From JALORV01 sp035429805 (GTDB lineage: Bacteria; Pseudomonadota; Gammaproteobacteria; Burkholderiales; Burkholderiaceae_F): DNA of 64,000 nucleotides. Below, in pieces: positions 49,470 through 57,775 of this stretch. Position numbers and translations under genes: made by a program. The stretch is taken from positions 1-64,000 of the forward strand of contig DAOMFL010000009.1 in the NCBI GenBank assembly GCA_035429805.1, in the 5' to 3' direction. The notes below the pieces were generated by a model. The model did not search any database, was not told the DNA's origin, and was given only the letters and a program-made list of their open reading frames with translations. Numbering within the stretch: the stretch's first letter is position 1; the number at the start of each line of letters is the position of its first letter.

Positions 49470-50098
49470 TGCGTATTGCAGGTGCCGGCATTCGGATCGG
49501 CGGGCGTGAACATGCTTGCAGCGGAAGAGCTGAACTCGTCGTGGCCCTGCGGCACCGGGCGGCTGATCCAGTACTTGATCAGCATGACATTGGGATCGCT
49601 CTCGCTGAGGAAGATGACGCCGCCTCCGTGCAGGACATTGAGTGTCAGCGGCTTGGTCAGCAGCCGGCTCGTCAGCGGCGCGCCGAACACAACCTCGCCC
49701 TGCGCCGAGTAGAAGTTCCGGTACATGTCGGTGCTGCGGATCACGTCCGGCGTGTTGGCCGGATTCGACATGTCCACCGCGGTCGCGCTGCCGATCAGCC
49801 GGAACGCGCCGCCGGTGCCGGTGGCGTTGTCATGGCATCCGCCGGCAGCGCAGGTGTTGGTCGAGATGGTGCCACCCTGGTTGATCTGCAGGCGCGCCAG
49901 GAAGATCGGCTGGATGCACTTCTGGAAGTAGACGAACGACAGCTTCTGTCCGGTCGTCGTCGCCGGGTTCTGCACCGTCGGCGGGTTGTCGAAAGGATTG
50001 CTGCCGCCGCAGCCTGTGAGTACGAGCGCGACAAGGCCGGCCATCGCGATGATGACCCGCCTTGTCTGCCATGGCGCCCCCGCCGAATCCAGGCTCAT
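49466..50098 (-). CDS. Lipoprotein with a CX4CH heme-like motif
   Basis: A 210-residue lipoprotein (LVALVLTGC lipobox near residue 30). It contains FVYFQKCIQPIFLARLQINQ and NTCAAGGCHDNATG, a CX4CH variant of the c-type heme site, typical of a family of small cytochrome-like lipoproteins with C-x-P-I-F at the N-terminal side. The C-terminal region (VIFLSESDPNVMLIKYWISR) is the usual final helix or strand. The gene overlaps the triheme gene stop (ATGA), so the two proteins are made together and probably interact or share electrons. Heme binding at CX4CH is inferred, not proven. Confidence 0.82.
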   Translation of the reverse strand: MSLDSAGAPWQTRRVIIAMAGLVALVLTGCGGSNPFDNPPTVQNPATTTGQKLSFVYFQKCIQPIFLARLQINQGGTISTNTCAAGGCHDNATGTGGAFRLIGSATAVDMSNPANTPDVIRSTDMYRNFYSAQGEVVFGAPLTSRLLTKPLTLNVLHGGGVIFLSESDPNVMLIKYWISRPVPQGHDEFSSSAASMFTPADPNAGTCNTQ

Positions 50099-53082
50099 GG
50101 CGTGCGGCACCCCGAACTGATCCAGCTGGCGATCGCGGTGTACCCGGGGCTGCCGGCGGGAAGCACGGCCGTGGTCTGACCCACCGCACCGGCCGGATGC
50201 GGCACCGTCGAGGGCCGCGCGAGCAGGGCGTTGGACGCCGCCGTGCACGCGTCGGAGATCATCGTCAGCGTGACGTTGTAGTCGCCCTCGACATCGCCGG
50301 TCAGGACGAAGCGGTTGCGAAGGAACGACTGCCCGGTCTGCGCGGCGCCGCTGTTGCCGGTCGGCTGATGGCAGCTGACGCAGTTCGCCTGGATCACCGG
50401 GTAGACGGTGGCATCGAACGCGGTGCGCGAGAGCGCGGTCGCGCGCGCCGGGCTGCTGCTCGCCGACACGTTGTTGAAGTACTGGCCGCCGAGATCCATC
50501 CACTCGGTGACCAGCCTCTTCTCGGCGAGGTTGAGCAGTGTCGAGTGATCCGGCGCGCTGGCGGGCGGATTCGGGTGCACGTTGCGCGCCTCGGCGGACG
50601 CCTTCAGCGGTTCGCCGTAAATGATTTCGCCGAGCCGGCTGGCGCGGGTCATACCGAGCGCGTTGCCGGCCATGTTGTCCACCAGCGGCGTGTTGCGCAC
50701 GACGACGGGAACGCCGTCTTCCAGCCGCGTGACCGGCAGCCCGGTGGCCTGATCGATCACCGGATCGCCGACCAGCAGTTCCTCGTAGGACACGATCCGC
50801 CCCGTGCCCGCGACCGTCGCGCGCAGGTCGAGCTTGGCCGGGTCGTTGTGGCAGTTGGTGCAGGTGTCGACGCCGTTGGCGCCGCGACTGCGCGTCCAGA
50901 TCGGCGCGATGTGATCCGGGTAATTGATGATGCCGTTGGTGGGCACCGCCGTCGCAAGGTCGTCCGCGGCATTGGCATTGCCGGTGTAGCGGACGACGAT
51001 GCCCGGCTTGGCTGTGACGCCGGCCTTGGTCGTGTCGGCCCAGTTGTCGGCGTGCACGAGATCCTTGCCGAGGCTGAGTGCGGTGGCATCGAGTCGCGTG
51101 CGGGTCGAGGCCATCGTCTCGCCCGACTGATGCGCGGCTGCCATTGCGGGCAGCAGTGCCGCCGGGACGGAGTTGACGATCGCGCCGGAGTTCAGCGACG
51201 CGCCGCGCCGCGGACTATGGCAGCCGTCACAGGTGCGGCGCTCGCCCGGGCGCACCTGGATCCAGTTCAGGTGCGTCTGGATCGCGCGGCCCTTGGAGTC
51301 GAGGATCGCCAGCCCCAGCGGCGTGTCGGCCGGCACGACGAGCTTGAACGAACCGTCCGGTTCGACCGGCGCGTAGCCGAGGATCTGCTGCGGCTCGAAA
51401 TCGGTCTCGCCGATGGCCTGCCGCATGCCGGTCATGCCCGCCTGCGGCGCGACCGAGCGGAAGGCGCGCACGAAGAAGGCCGGCGCACAGCGGTAGGCGG
51501 CATCGGCCGGGTCCTTGATGCGCGCGATGTCGGGCACGCGCGTGCGCGTGTCGGCCGTGTCCGTCGGCGCGGTCTTGGCGATCGCCGTGGTGCAACCCGT
51601 CCCGAGATCCGTCGCGGCCAGCATCGAATCGCCCATGCGGTCGAGGCCGTCGGTGTCGTACACGCTGCGCACTTCGATCAGCGCCATGCCCTGCGCCTTC
51701 AGCGCTTCGTCGACGACGGTCGGCTGCGTGGCATTCGGCTCCGTGCGCGGCTGGATCGCGACCGGATCGGTGTACATGAAGCCCGGCGGCGGCGACGCGA
51801 CGATCAGGAACGTCTGTTTGGCCGGATCGAACATGTAGATCGAGTACGCGGCCGGCGCGTTGTCCTGCACCGGCTGCAGCGCGCGCTGGGCGCGCGACAT
51901 CGTGTCGTCCGCGAGCATCGCGCGCTCGGCCGCCGTCAGCGTGGCGCAGGGCACGACGACGCCGTTACGCGTCACCTCGCACGGGCGATACGCCAGCAGC
52001 ACGCGGTTGGTGCCGTCCCACAGCGGGAACGGCGACGTGACGCGCCCGTATTCGGACAGGCCGCGGCCGAGGTCGATTTCCTTCTCGGTCCACTGCACCT
52101 GGCCACCGGTCGCGGCGACCTGCGCGTTGGCCGGCGTGTTCTGCTCCGAGTAATTGGCGGCGTCGATCAGCATCAGCGCCCCGCCTTCCTGCGTGCCCGA
52201 AAGCGGCATCAGGTCGGACACCACCTTGCCTTTGTACGGGCCGCTCGGGTCCATGTCGCGCGGATGCAGGAAGCTGTTGCCGCCGCTGTGGGCGCCATAG
52301 AGCACGAACATGTCGGTGCCGTCGGGCTTGACGCGGAAGATGGCGAACCGGTTGCGCGGGCCGACGTGCTCCCAGCGCGAGAACATGATGTCGCCGTTGG
52401 GCCGGACCACCGGGTTGCGGTCGTGGCTCTGGTTGACCGAAATCTGCGTGACGGCTCCGCCGTTCTTGTCCACCGTGTGCAGGTTGAACACACGCTCGCG
52501 CTCGTACTCGTCGACCGCGTAGTAGGTCTGGCCGAGCGCCTGCGTCTTCGTCGTGGTCTGCCGGTTGGACGCGAACACGAAGCCGCGTTCGGCCGGCAGG
52601 TAGGCCGGATCGACGTCGTCGTCGGTCGTCGTGCTGGTGATGCGGCGAAGCGTGCCCTTGTCGAGCCCCGGCGTCGTGTCGTATTCCCACAGGTTCCAGC
52701 GGCCGGTGCAGGCCGGCACGCCGCCGACCGTCGACGTGTTGCTGGCGGGGCAGCGCATCGTGAAGACGATCTTCTTGCCGTCGTACGAGACCTCGGGGTC
52801 GGACACGTCACCGTTGCCCTGGGTGATGGTCGATGTGACGTTGAACTCGCGCGCGCTCGGCGAGGACCGCTCGCGGATGATCAGGTCACCTCCGGCAGCG
52901 AACGGCGCGCCGTTGGTGGGATTGACGCGCAGCGTGGTCGCCCGCTTGGCGTACGCGATCGGCACATCGCCGGAGACGATGAGCTTGCTGTCCATCGTGT
53001 CGCTGGACGGGCAGCCGGCCAGCGCACACGTGGCGGCGAGTGCGAATGCAGTAGACCAACGAGATATGTGGAAGTCCCTCAT
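50095..53082 (-). CDS. Triheme lipoprotein related to hydrazine synthase alpha (HzsA-like)
   Basis: A 995-residue lipoprotein (AFALAATCALAGC). Residues ~60-420 look like a TolB/beta-propeller region (DPEVSYDGKKIVFTMR, NLWEYDTTPGLDKGTLRRIT, MFSRWEHVGPRNRFAIFRVK). This and the following part resemble the middle domain of HzsA-related proteins. Three heme c motifs lie in the C-terminal half: CDGCH (~615), CTNCH (~739) and CVSCH (~899). There are no other anammox genes, so hydrazine synthesis is not implied. ATG 53082 is chosen because GAGG lies 5 bp upstream and the signal follows. It is the first gene of the continuous operon, 132 bp from apbE. The role is likely periplasmic or surface redox. 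Confidence 0.85.
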   Translation of the reverse strand: MRDFHISRWSTAFALAATCALAGCPSSDTMDSKLIVSGDVPIAYAKRATTLRVNPTNGAPFAAGGDLIIRERSSPSAREFNVTSTITQGNGDVSDPEVSYDGKKIVFTMRCPASNTSTVGGVPACTGRWNLWEYDTTPGLDKGTLRRITSTTTDDDVDPAYLPAERGFVFASNRQTTTKTQALGQTYYAVDEYERERVFNLHTVDKNGGAVTQISVNQSHDRNPVVRPNGDIMFSRWEHVGPRNRFAIFRVKPDGTDMFVLYGAHSGGNSFLHPRDMDPSGPYKGKVVSDLMPLSGTQEGGALMLIDAANYSEQNTPANAQVAATGGQVQWTEKEIDLGRGLSEYGRVTSPFPLWDGTNRVLLAYRPCEVTRNGVVVPCATLTAAERAMLADDTMSRAQRALQPVQDNAPAAYSIYMFDPAKQTFLIVASPPPGFMYTDPVAIQPRTEPNATQPTVVDEALKAQGMALIEVRSVYDTDGLDRMGDSMLAATDLGTGCTTAIAKTAPTDTADTRTRVPDIARIKDPADAAYRCAPAFFVRAFRSVAPQAGMTGMRQAIGETDFEPQQILGYAPVEPDGSFKLVVPADTPLGLAILDSKGRAIQTHLNWIQVRPGERRTCDGCHSPRRGASLNSGAIVNSVPAALLPAMAAAHQSGETMASTRTRLDATALSLGKDLVHADNWADTTKAGVTAKPGIVVRYTGNANAADDLATAVPTNGIINYPDHIAPIWTRSRGANGVDTCTNCHNDPAKLDLRATVAGTGRIVSYEELLVGDPVIDQATGLPVTRLEDGVPVVVRNTPLVDNMAGNALGMTRASRLGEIIYGEPLKASAEARNVHPNPPASAPDHSTLLNLAEKRLVTEWMDLGGQYFNNVSASSSPARATALSRTAFDATVYPVIQANCVSCHQPTGNSGAAQTGQSFLRNRFVLTGDVEGDYNVTLTMISDACTAASNALLARPSTVPHPAGAVGQTTAVLPAGSPGYTAIASWISSGCRTP

Positions 53083-53114
53083 GGCTGCCTCACTGGAGCG
53101 GCGTTGGCATGGGA

Positions 53115-53132
53115 CGCGGGAATTTTCCCGCG
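53115..53132. promoter_or_regulatory. Perfect palindrome ahead of the large operon
   Basis: CGCGGGAATTTTCCCGCG: two 8-bp arms separated by TT, 33-50 bp upstream of the HzsA-like start codon, in the 132-bp gap after apbE. It could be an operator or a 5'-UTR hairpin. The protein that would bind is unknown. Confidence 0.45.
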
Positions 53133-53214
53133 CCGTGGTGGCGACGATTGCTCGATGTAACGGCTGATTCTCGGGTTTGCTCACTGCGTGCATCACGGCG
53201 CTAGGCCGAAGTCA

Positions 53215-54207
53215 TTAGTTGCGCGGTGCTTGTCCGCCGGGCAGCAGGCCCTGCGAGTAGTGCAGCTGGCCTGCGGCGTCGACGACGACGGCGTCGACCT
53301 CCGGGATCGACTCGACGATGCGCAGGCCGCGCTCGACTCCGAGCACGAAGACCGTCTTCGACAGCGCCTCGCTGGTCAGGCCGTCGGGCGCGATCACCGT
53401 CACGCTGCGCACTTCGCGCGGCGACTTCCCGGTGCGCGGATCGATCAGGTGATGGCAACGCTCATCGCCGTCGTCGAAGTAGCGTTCGTAGTCGCCCGAG
53501 GTCGACACCGCGGCGTCCTCGAGCGGCAGCAGCGCGATGACCTCGCCCTCGCGGCGCGGATCGCGCACGCCGACCATCCAGGGCCGGCCGCAGCGGTCGC
53601 CCAGCATGCGGCTGTCGCCGCCCGCCGCCACCGCCGCGTGACGCACGCCGTGCCGCGCGAGGATCGCGGCGCCGTTGTCGACCGCGTGGCCCTTGGCAAA
53701 CCCGCCGAGGTCGATCTTCACGCCGTCGCGCGCAAACCGCACCGTGCGCTGCACCGGGTCCAACTGCAGGTGGCGATAGCCGATCGCCTCGCGCGCGGCC
53801 GCCAGCTGCTCTTCGCTCGGCCGGATGCGCCTGCGGTAGTCGTACAGATGCCCGGCGCTCGCGTAGGTGATGTCGAAGGCGCCGCCGGACAGCTCCGAGA
53901 ACGCGATCGACCGCGCCAGCAGGTCGAAGAGTTCGGTGCATACCTCGACCGGCCGCCGCGCGGCCTCGCGGTTGATGCGCGAGAGTTCCGACGACTCCTT
54001 GTACGGACTCATCAGCGCGTCGATCCGGTGCATCTCGCGCATCACGGCGTCGATCGCCGTGTTGGCCGCCGCGCGTTCGTCGCTCCACAGCTCCACGTGG
54101 ATCGCCGTGCCCATGATCGCTTCGTCGCGACTGAACCAGCGCCCGGCCCGGGCCGGTGCCTCGGCCGAGAGCGCGCGTCGCGCCAGGCGGCTCAGCGAGT
54201 TCAGCAT
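53215..54207 (-). CDS. apbE: FAD:protein FMN transferase (ApbE)
   Basis: A 330-residue enzyme from ATG 54207 (frame extends to 54357). It transfers FMN from FAD onto a Thr/Ser of extracytoplasmic proteins. Seen: MGTAIHVELW near the N-terminus, SPYKESSELSRINREAARRP, GGAFDITYASAGHLYD, then KIDLGGFAKGHAVDNGAAIL and AVAAGGDSRMLGD (flavin/Mg site), and HHLIDPRTGKSPREVRSVTV with Asp/Thr ligands. There is no obvious signal peptide or lipobox, so the location is uncertain. It lies upstream of the large operon in the same direction. No FMN-acceptor motif (D-G-x-(S/T)-G-A-(T/S)) stands out in neighbouring proteins. Confidence 0.92.
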   Translation of the reverse strand: MLNSLSRLARRALSAEAPARAGRWFSRDEAIMGTAIHVELWSDERAAANTAIDAVMREMHRIDALMSPYKESSELSRINREAARRPVEVCTELFDLLARSIAFSELSGGAFDITYASAGHLYDYRRRIRPSEEQLAAAREAIGYRHLQLDPVQRTVRFARDGVKIDLGGFAKGHAVDNGAAILARHGVRHAAVAAGGDSRMLGDRCGRPWMVGVRDPRREGEVIALLPLEDAAVSTSGDYERYFDDGDERCHHLIDPRTGKSPREVRSVTVIAPDGLTSEALSKTVFVLGVERGLRIVESIPEVDAVVVDAAGQLHYSQGLLPGGQAPRN

Positions 54208-54748
54208 CGGGCGGCCATAGACATAGACGCGCCCGGTGCGCGCGCACGAAGGCCGGCGCGGGTCGAGGGCGAAGTCAATGAATGCGAGTCCATCTTCGGT
54301 AAATACGGGGCACACCAGGCCTGCAGTTCCGCACGAAGACGGAACCGCGGCATTCACGCAAGCGGCGTGAGTTCAGGTCTCGCCGACTCTATCGCGCGCC
54401 GTTGCCCGCGACAGTCATGCGTCTGATTGCTTTGAGGGAGTCCTTTTGGTCGACCCCTCATCCGATCGGTCGATGCGTCAGGGCTCTCCGCGCGCGACAC
54501 GGCCGACCACCTGCCGTGCGCCGGCCCGGGAACAGCGATGTCGGCGTTGGACCGACGCTCGGCGCGGCGCGTCTGCTGGCGGCGCATTACCGCAGCGTCG
54601 TGGTCCGGATGCTGTGGGCCGACGGCGGACTTCCGCTCACGTCTCCGGAACTGGACCGCGAGCGGACCAGGCATCTCTTCGGGTGGGGAGCGTCTGAGTC
54701 CGGTTCAATAGAATCACGCTGGGATCACAAGCGGTCGAGGAGACTGAA
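54208..54748. other. Intergenic region upstream of apbE and the transglutaminase-like gene
   Basis: About 540 bp without a convincing gene. The apbE frame continues to 54357 with a non-family sequence, and open frames on both strands around 54354-54785 have no recognisable domain. The region should contain the divergent promoters. GAGGAG close to 54740 is the ribosome-binding site of the plus-strand gene. No further site is clear. Confidence 0.5.
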
Positions 54749-55408
54749 TTGGTGCGCTCGAATCGCCGCGTTGCCCGACGCATAGATCTGGGACTGACGC
54801 CGGCCGAGTACTCGCTGCTGCAGCGACTGACCACGCCGCAGAAGATCCAGGCGTTCCTGGTCACGATTCCGACCAACCACGAACTCGGCGGCGAGACGAT
54901 CCATTCGGTGCGATCGGTCCTGCGCCACCGGCGCGCGCATTGCATCGAAGCCGCCATGCTGGCCGCGTGCGCGCTGTGGATCCACGGCGAGCCGCCGCTG
55001 GTGATGCACCTCGACTGCGCCATCAGCGACTTCCCGCATGTCATTGCGCTGTTCCGCAGGGGGCACTGCTGGGGCGCGATCTCGAAGTCCAATGGCGCAG
55101 TGCTGCGCTATCGCGATCCGATCTACCGCAGCCTGCGCGAACTCGCGCTGTCCTATTTTCACGAGTACGCCGACAAGGGCGGGCGCAAGACCCTGCGCAG
55201 CTATTCCGGCGCGTATGACCTGCGGCGCATCGACCCCGGGCAGTGGGTGTCCAACCGCCGGAATTGCCAGGAAGTCGAAGACACGTTAGCGGGGCTGCGC
55301 CACTACCCACTGCTCTCGCCGCGCCAGCAGCGCCTGCTGACGCCGCTCGATGCCTTTCAGCGAAAGACCTTCAGGATCCTGCAGTACCCGAAGCCGGCCA
55401 AGCGTTGA
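54749..55408 (+). CDS. Transglutaminase-like cysteine-fold protein, unknown function
   Basis: A 219-residue soluble protein beginning with TTG (54749) or GTG (54752) after GAGGAG. A Cys-His-Asp arrangement like that of transglutaminase/papain-fold enzymes can be read: RRAHCIEAAMLAACALWIHG (Cys ~64), SDFPHVIALFRRGHCWGAIS (His ~97), SNGAVLRYRDPIYRSLRELA (Asp ~122). This is followed by HEYADKGGRKTLRSYSGAYD and a C-terminal helical tail. It looks like a conserved but unnamed betaproteobacterial family; proteolysis or another thiol reaction is inference only. It is followed by a remnant of a TPR gene on the other strand. Confidence 0.75.
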   Translation: MVRSNRRVARRIDLGLTPAEYSLLQRLTTPQKIQAFLVTIPTNHELGGETIHSVRSVLRHRRAHCIEAAMLAACALWIHGEPPLVMHLDCAISDFPHVIALFRRGHCWGAISKSNGAVLRYRDPIYRSLRELALSYFHEYADKGGRKTLRSYSGAYDLRRIDPGQWVSNRRNCQEVEDTLAGLRHYPLLSPRQQRLLTPLDAFQRKTFRILQYPKPAKR

Positions 55409-55414
55409 GCCGCG

Positions 55415-55693
55415 TCAGCGCGCCGGCCCGATCCGCACCAGCCGTTCCGTGAACCGCACATCGCCTCGGATGAGGTCGTAGCCTGCGTTGATCCCTAGGC
55501 TGAGGACGCGAGGCGAGCGTTCCTCGATTCCAGCGTCGATCCAGTGCAGGGCGCGGTCGGCGTCCCCGGTGCGCAGCGCATCTCCGACAACTCGGTCGAC
55601 TGGCGCGACCGGTCCGGCACTCGAGCTGACGGCTCGTCGCAAACGAGTGTCGAGAAGGAGCCGTCGAGCCGAAAGTCCTGCCATCGATGACAT
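55415..55693 (-). pseudogene. C-terminal remnant of a TPR-containing regulator
   Basis: The last ~55 codons (GDADRALHWIDAGIEERSPR, then VLSLGINAGYDLIRGDVRFT, ERLVRIG) closely resemble the extreme C-terminus of TPR proteins attached to cyclase, kinase or winged-helix domains (ALEWL-x-x-A-x-x-ERSP...DPRF...L..RIG). No TPR array or effector domain precedes it: upstream codons are low complexity and reach the metallothionein-like gene on the other strand. It is therefore most likely a decayed fragment. Confidence 0.5.
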
Positions 55694-55722
55694 CCCGTCG
55701 TCGAGCCACCGAGGAGATCACC

Positions 55723-55875
55723 ATGAACGAAACGATGCAACCCGTTGCCTGCACCTGCACGACGTGCCCAGGCCTGTCCTGCGCTTGCGGCTGCCAGAAG
55801 GCGGCCACTCAGGCTGCCTGCGCCTGCGGCCCGCAGTGCCAGTGCGGCGAAGGCTGCTCCTGCCCGAAGGCCTGA
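55723..55875 (+). CDS. Metallothionein-like 12-Cys peptide
   Basis: A 50-residue peptide with 12 Cys (24%), mostly in CxC and CxxC pairs: ACTCTTCPGLSCACGC, then ACACGPQCQCGEGCSC. No aromatic residues, only Lys as major charge. That is the composition of a metallothionein binding Zn, Cu or Cd through thiolates. ATG 55723 with GAGGAG 7 bp before it is chosen over an upstream ATG at 55687. It is distinct from SmtA (no His/Tyr-rich zinc finger) and closer to short bacterial Cys-rich peptides. It probably buffers cytosolic metal and fits the copper-handling genes elsewhere in the window, but nothing shows which metal. Confidence 0.78.
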   Translation: MNETMQPVACTCTTCPGLSCACGCQKAATQAACACGPQCQCGEGCSCPKA

Positions 55876-55968
55876 GTCGCATGGCGCCGAGGGTCGCGCC
55901 GGTGGCGAGGGACTAGCCACCGCCGGCCCAACGGCTCCCGATCGTCCTTCAATCTTCTGGGGTAGCGA

Positions 55969-56460
55969 ATGAACATTTTCGTCCTTGCCTTCTTTGGCGG
56001 CATCGCAGGCGCGGTCCTGATGGACATCACCGAAACGGTCATGGCCAGGATCGGCATCACGAGCGGCGTCAACGTCGCCCTAGTGGGCCGCTGGTTCCTG
56101 GGCTTGACGCGGGGGCGACTGGCCCATGCCAACCTCCTGAACGCGCCGCCGGTGCCGGGCGAGGTCGGTCTGGGCTGGGCCTTTCACTTCCTCATTGGCG
56201 GCGGTGGGGTGGCGCTCATCTACCCAGCCGCTCTGCAGATCGTCGGTGCGGCGCCCCCCGCCCATCCAATTCTGGGTGGCCTGCTGTTCGGTTTGGCCAC
56301 GTCGCTGTTGCCCTGGTTCGTTCTGCTGCCATCGTTCGGTTGGGGCTGGTTCGGGCGACGCGGACCGCGCGGCTCCAATGCCCTGCTGGCGAGCCCGCTC
56401 TCGCACATCCCGTATGGGATCGGGGTCGGAGCGGTCATGGCGTTGGGCGCCAATATGTAG
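55969..56460 (+). CDS. DUF2938 membrane protein
   Basis: A 163-residue polytopic membrane protein with four helices (~3-25, ~68-90, ~98-118, ~143-162). The start FFGGIAGAVLMDITETVMARI with conserved Asp-x-x-Glu, FHFLIGGGGVALIYPAALQI and LPWFVLLPSFGWGWFGRRGP with HIPYGIGVGAVMAL at the end match DUF2938. The function of the family is unknown. It follows the metallothionein-like gene by 93 bp in the same direction and precedes the LytS-type kinase gene by 200 bp. Confidence 0.85.
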   Translation: MNIFVLAFFGGIAGAVLMDITETVMARIGITSGVNVALVGRWFLGLTRGRLAHANLLNAPPVPGEVGLGWAFHFLIGGGGVALIYPAALQIVGAAPPAHPILGGLLFGLATSLLPWFVLLPSFGWGWFGRRGPRGSNALLASPLSHIPYGIGVGAVMALGANM

Positions 56461-56660
56461 CGATCCAACGGCGCACCGAATAGCATGCATCGAGCGAGCA
56501 GCCAACCCGTGGTCAGCCCGCACCCCGGCGACCGTCCGGTCGAAGAATTCAACAGTTCGTGGACGAGCCGGTCACCTCGCCCGCGCCGCCGCTTGGCGGT
56601 GGGCCACGCGGGCTCTAGAGTCGGGACGTTCTTCTCCAATTCGCAGCGCCGTTGGCCGTC

Positions 56661-57731
56661 ATGTCTTCGTTAACAACCCGCATCGCCAGCCCCTGGCCCG
56701 ACAGGCTGAAAGGCACGCTGCCGATCATGATTGCGGCCGCGGCCTTCTGGGCTCTCGCGTCAACGCTGCTGTACTTCCTGTCCCCTGGGCTCGAGACCTA
56801 TCCCCGCCTGCTGGTGTTCCACGAGTGCGTGGGCCTAACCATGGTGGCCTGTGCGCTGCTGCTGCGGCGCACGCACCGCCTCGACCGGTTCCACCCCACG
56901 GTGCGCTGGCTGCTCATCGGGCTGGTCGCGATTCCGACCGGCTACATCGTGGGGCACCAGTTCGCGTTCCTCTTGCTGGGAGAGCCGATGCGCATGGTCG
57001 GCCACCAGCAGATCAGCCTGATTCCAATCCTCTTTACCGTGCTGGCAGGCGGCATTGCGCTGCACTACTTCGCGACACGGGAAGCATTTGCGGAAGAGGC
57101 CGCAGCGCGCTCCGAGGCGCAGCGCCTTGCGGTCGAATCCCAGTTGCGTCTGCTGAGGGCGCAGCTCGAGCCGCACATGCTTTTCAACACCCTGGCCAAC
57201 GTGCGTTCTCTGGTGCGGGAAGACGCCGAACGCGCGGAATCGATGATCGACCAGCTCATCGTGTACCTGCGCAGCGCGCTCGCCGCCTCGCAGACCGAAT
57301 CGGTGGCCCTCAGCAGGGAGTTCGCACAGCTGCGCGCCTACCTGGACATCATGGCGCTGCGCATGGGGCCGCGCCTGACTTATCGGCTGGAGCTGCCCGC
57401 CGCGCTGGAGCGGACCGAAGTGCCGCCCATGCTCCTGCAGCCGCTGGTGGAGAACGCGATCAAGCACGGCCTGGAGCCGAAAGTCGGCCACGGCAGCATC
57501 GAGGTGGTGGCGCGCGCCATGCCGACGGGCATCGAGATTCGCGTCAGCGACAACGGCCTGGGACTGCCGGCCGACGGAGACGACGGGCCCTCCACTCGGC
57601 CCGCCAGCACCAGCTACGGCCTGCAGCATGTGCGGGATCGCCTGCGCGTGATCTACGGCCCCGCGGCCCGGCTCAGCCTCGAACGTCGTGACCCCACCGG
57701 CGTCTGCGCCGTGGTGTTCATACCGACCTGA
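56661..57731 (+). CDS. LytS/AlgZ-type sensor histidine kinase
   Basis: A 356-residue kinase of the His_kinase (PF06580) group. Four helices lie at ~20-40, ~47-66, ~80-100 and ~115-133. The dimer/phospho-acceptor region QLRLLRAQLEPHMLFNTLAN holds the His (~170). LVENAIKHGLEP is the N-box and RVSDNGLGLP the ATP-lid start. No extracellular sensor domain is visible, so sensing probably occurs in the membrane. ATG 56661 is used rather than the earlier TTG at 56652. The next gene (44 bp downstream) encodes its LytTR response regulator. Confidence 0.92.
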   Translation: MSSLTTRIASPWPDRLKGTLPIMIAAAAFWALASTLLYFLSPGLETYPRLLVFHECVGLTMVACALLLRRTHRLDRFHPTVRWLLIGLVAIPTGYIVGHQFAFLLLGEPMRMVGHQQISLIPILFTVLAGGIALHYFATREAFAEEAAARSEAQRLAVESQLRLLRAQLEPHMLFNTLANVRSLVREDAERAESMIDQLIVYLRSALAASQTESVALSREFAQLRAYLDIMALRMGPRLTYRLELPAALERTEVPPMLLQPLVENAIKHGLEPKVGHGSIEVVARAMPTGIEIRVSDNGLGLPADGDDGPSTRPASTSYGLQHVRDRLRVIYGPAARLSLERRDPTGVCAVVFIPT

Positions 57732-57775
57732 CCCGTCGCACCCAGCGTTGTCATCGACACGTCGAGGAGACCCGC

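Noticed and set aside
50095..53082. Anammox hydrazine synthase
   Set aside because: Only distant HzsA-like features are present. HzsB/C and hydrazine dehydrogenase genes are absent, and the context is an envelope operon.
50062..53160. Plus-strand open frame of about 1030 codons
   Set aside because: Opposite the triheme lipoprotein gene with three CxxCH motifs and a lipobox; the composition is that of a shadow.
54402..54785. Plus-strand open frame (127 codons) upstream of the transglutaminase-like gene
   Set aside because: No recognisable family, poor start context, and it overlaps the ribosome-binding site and start of a better-supported gene.
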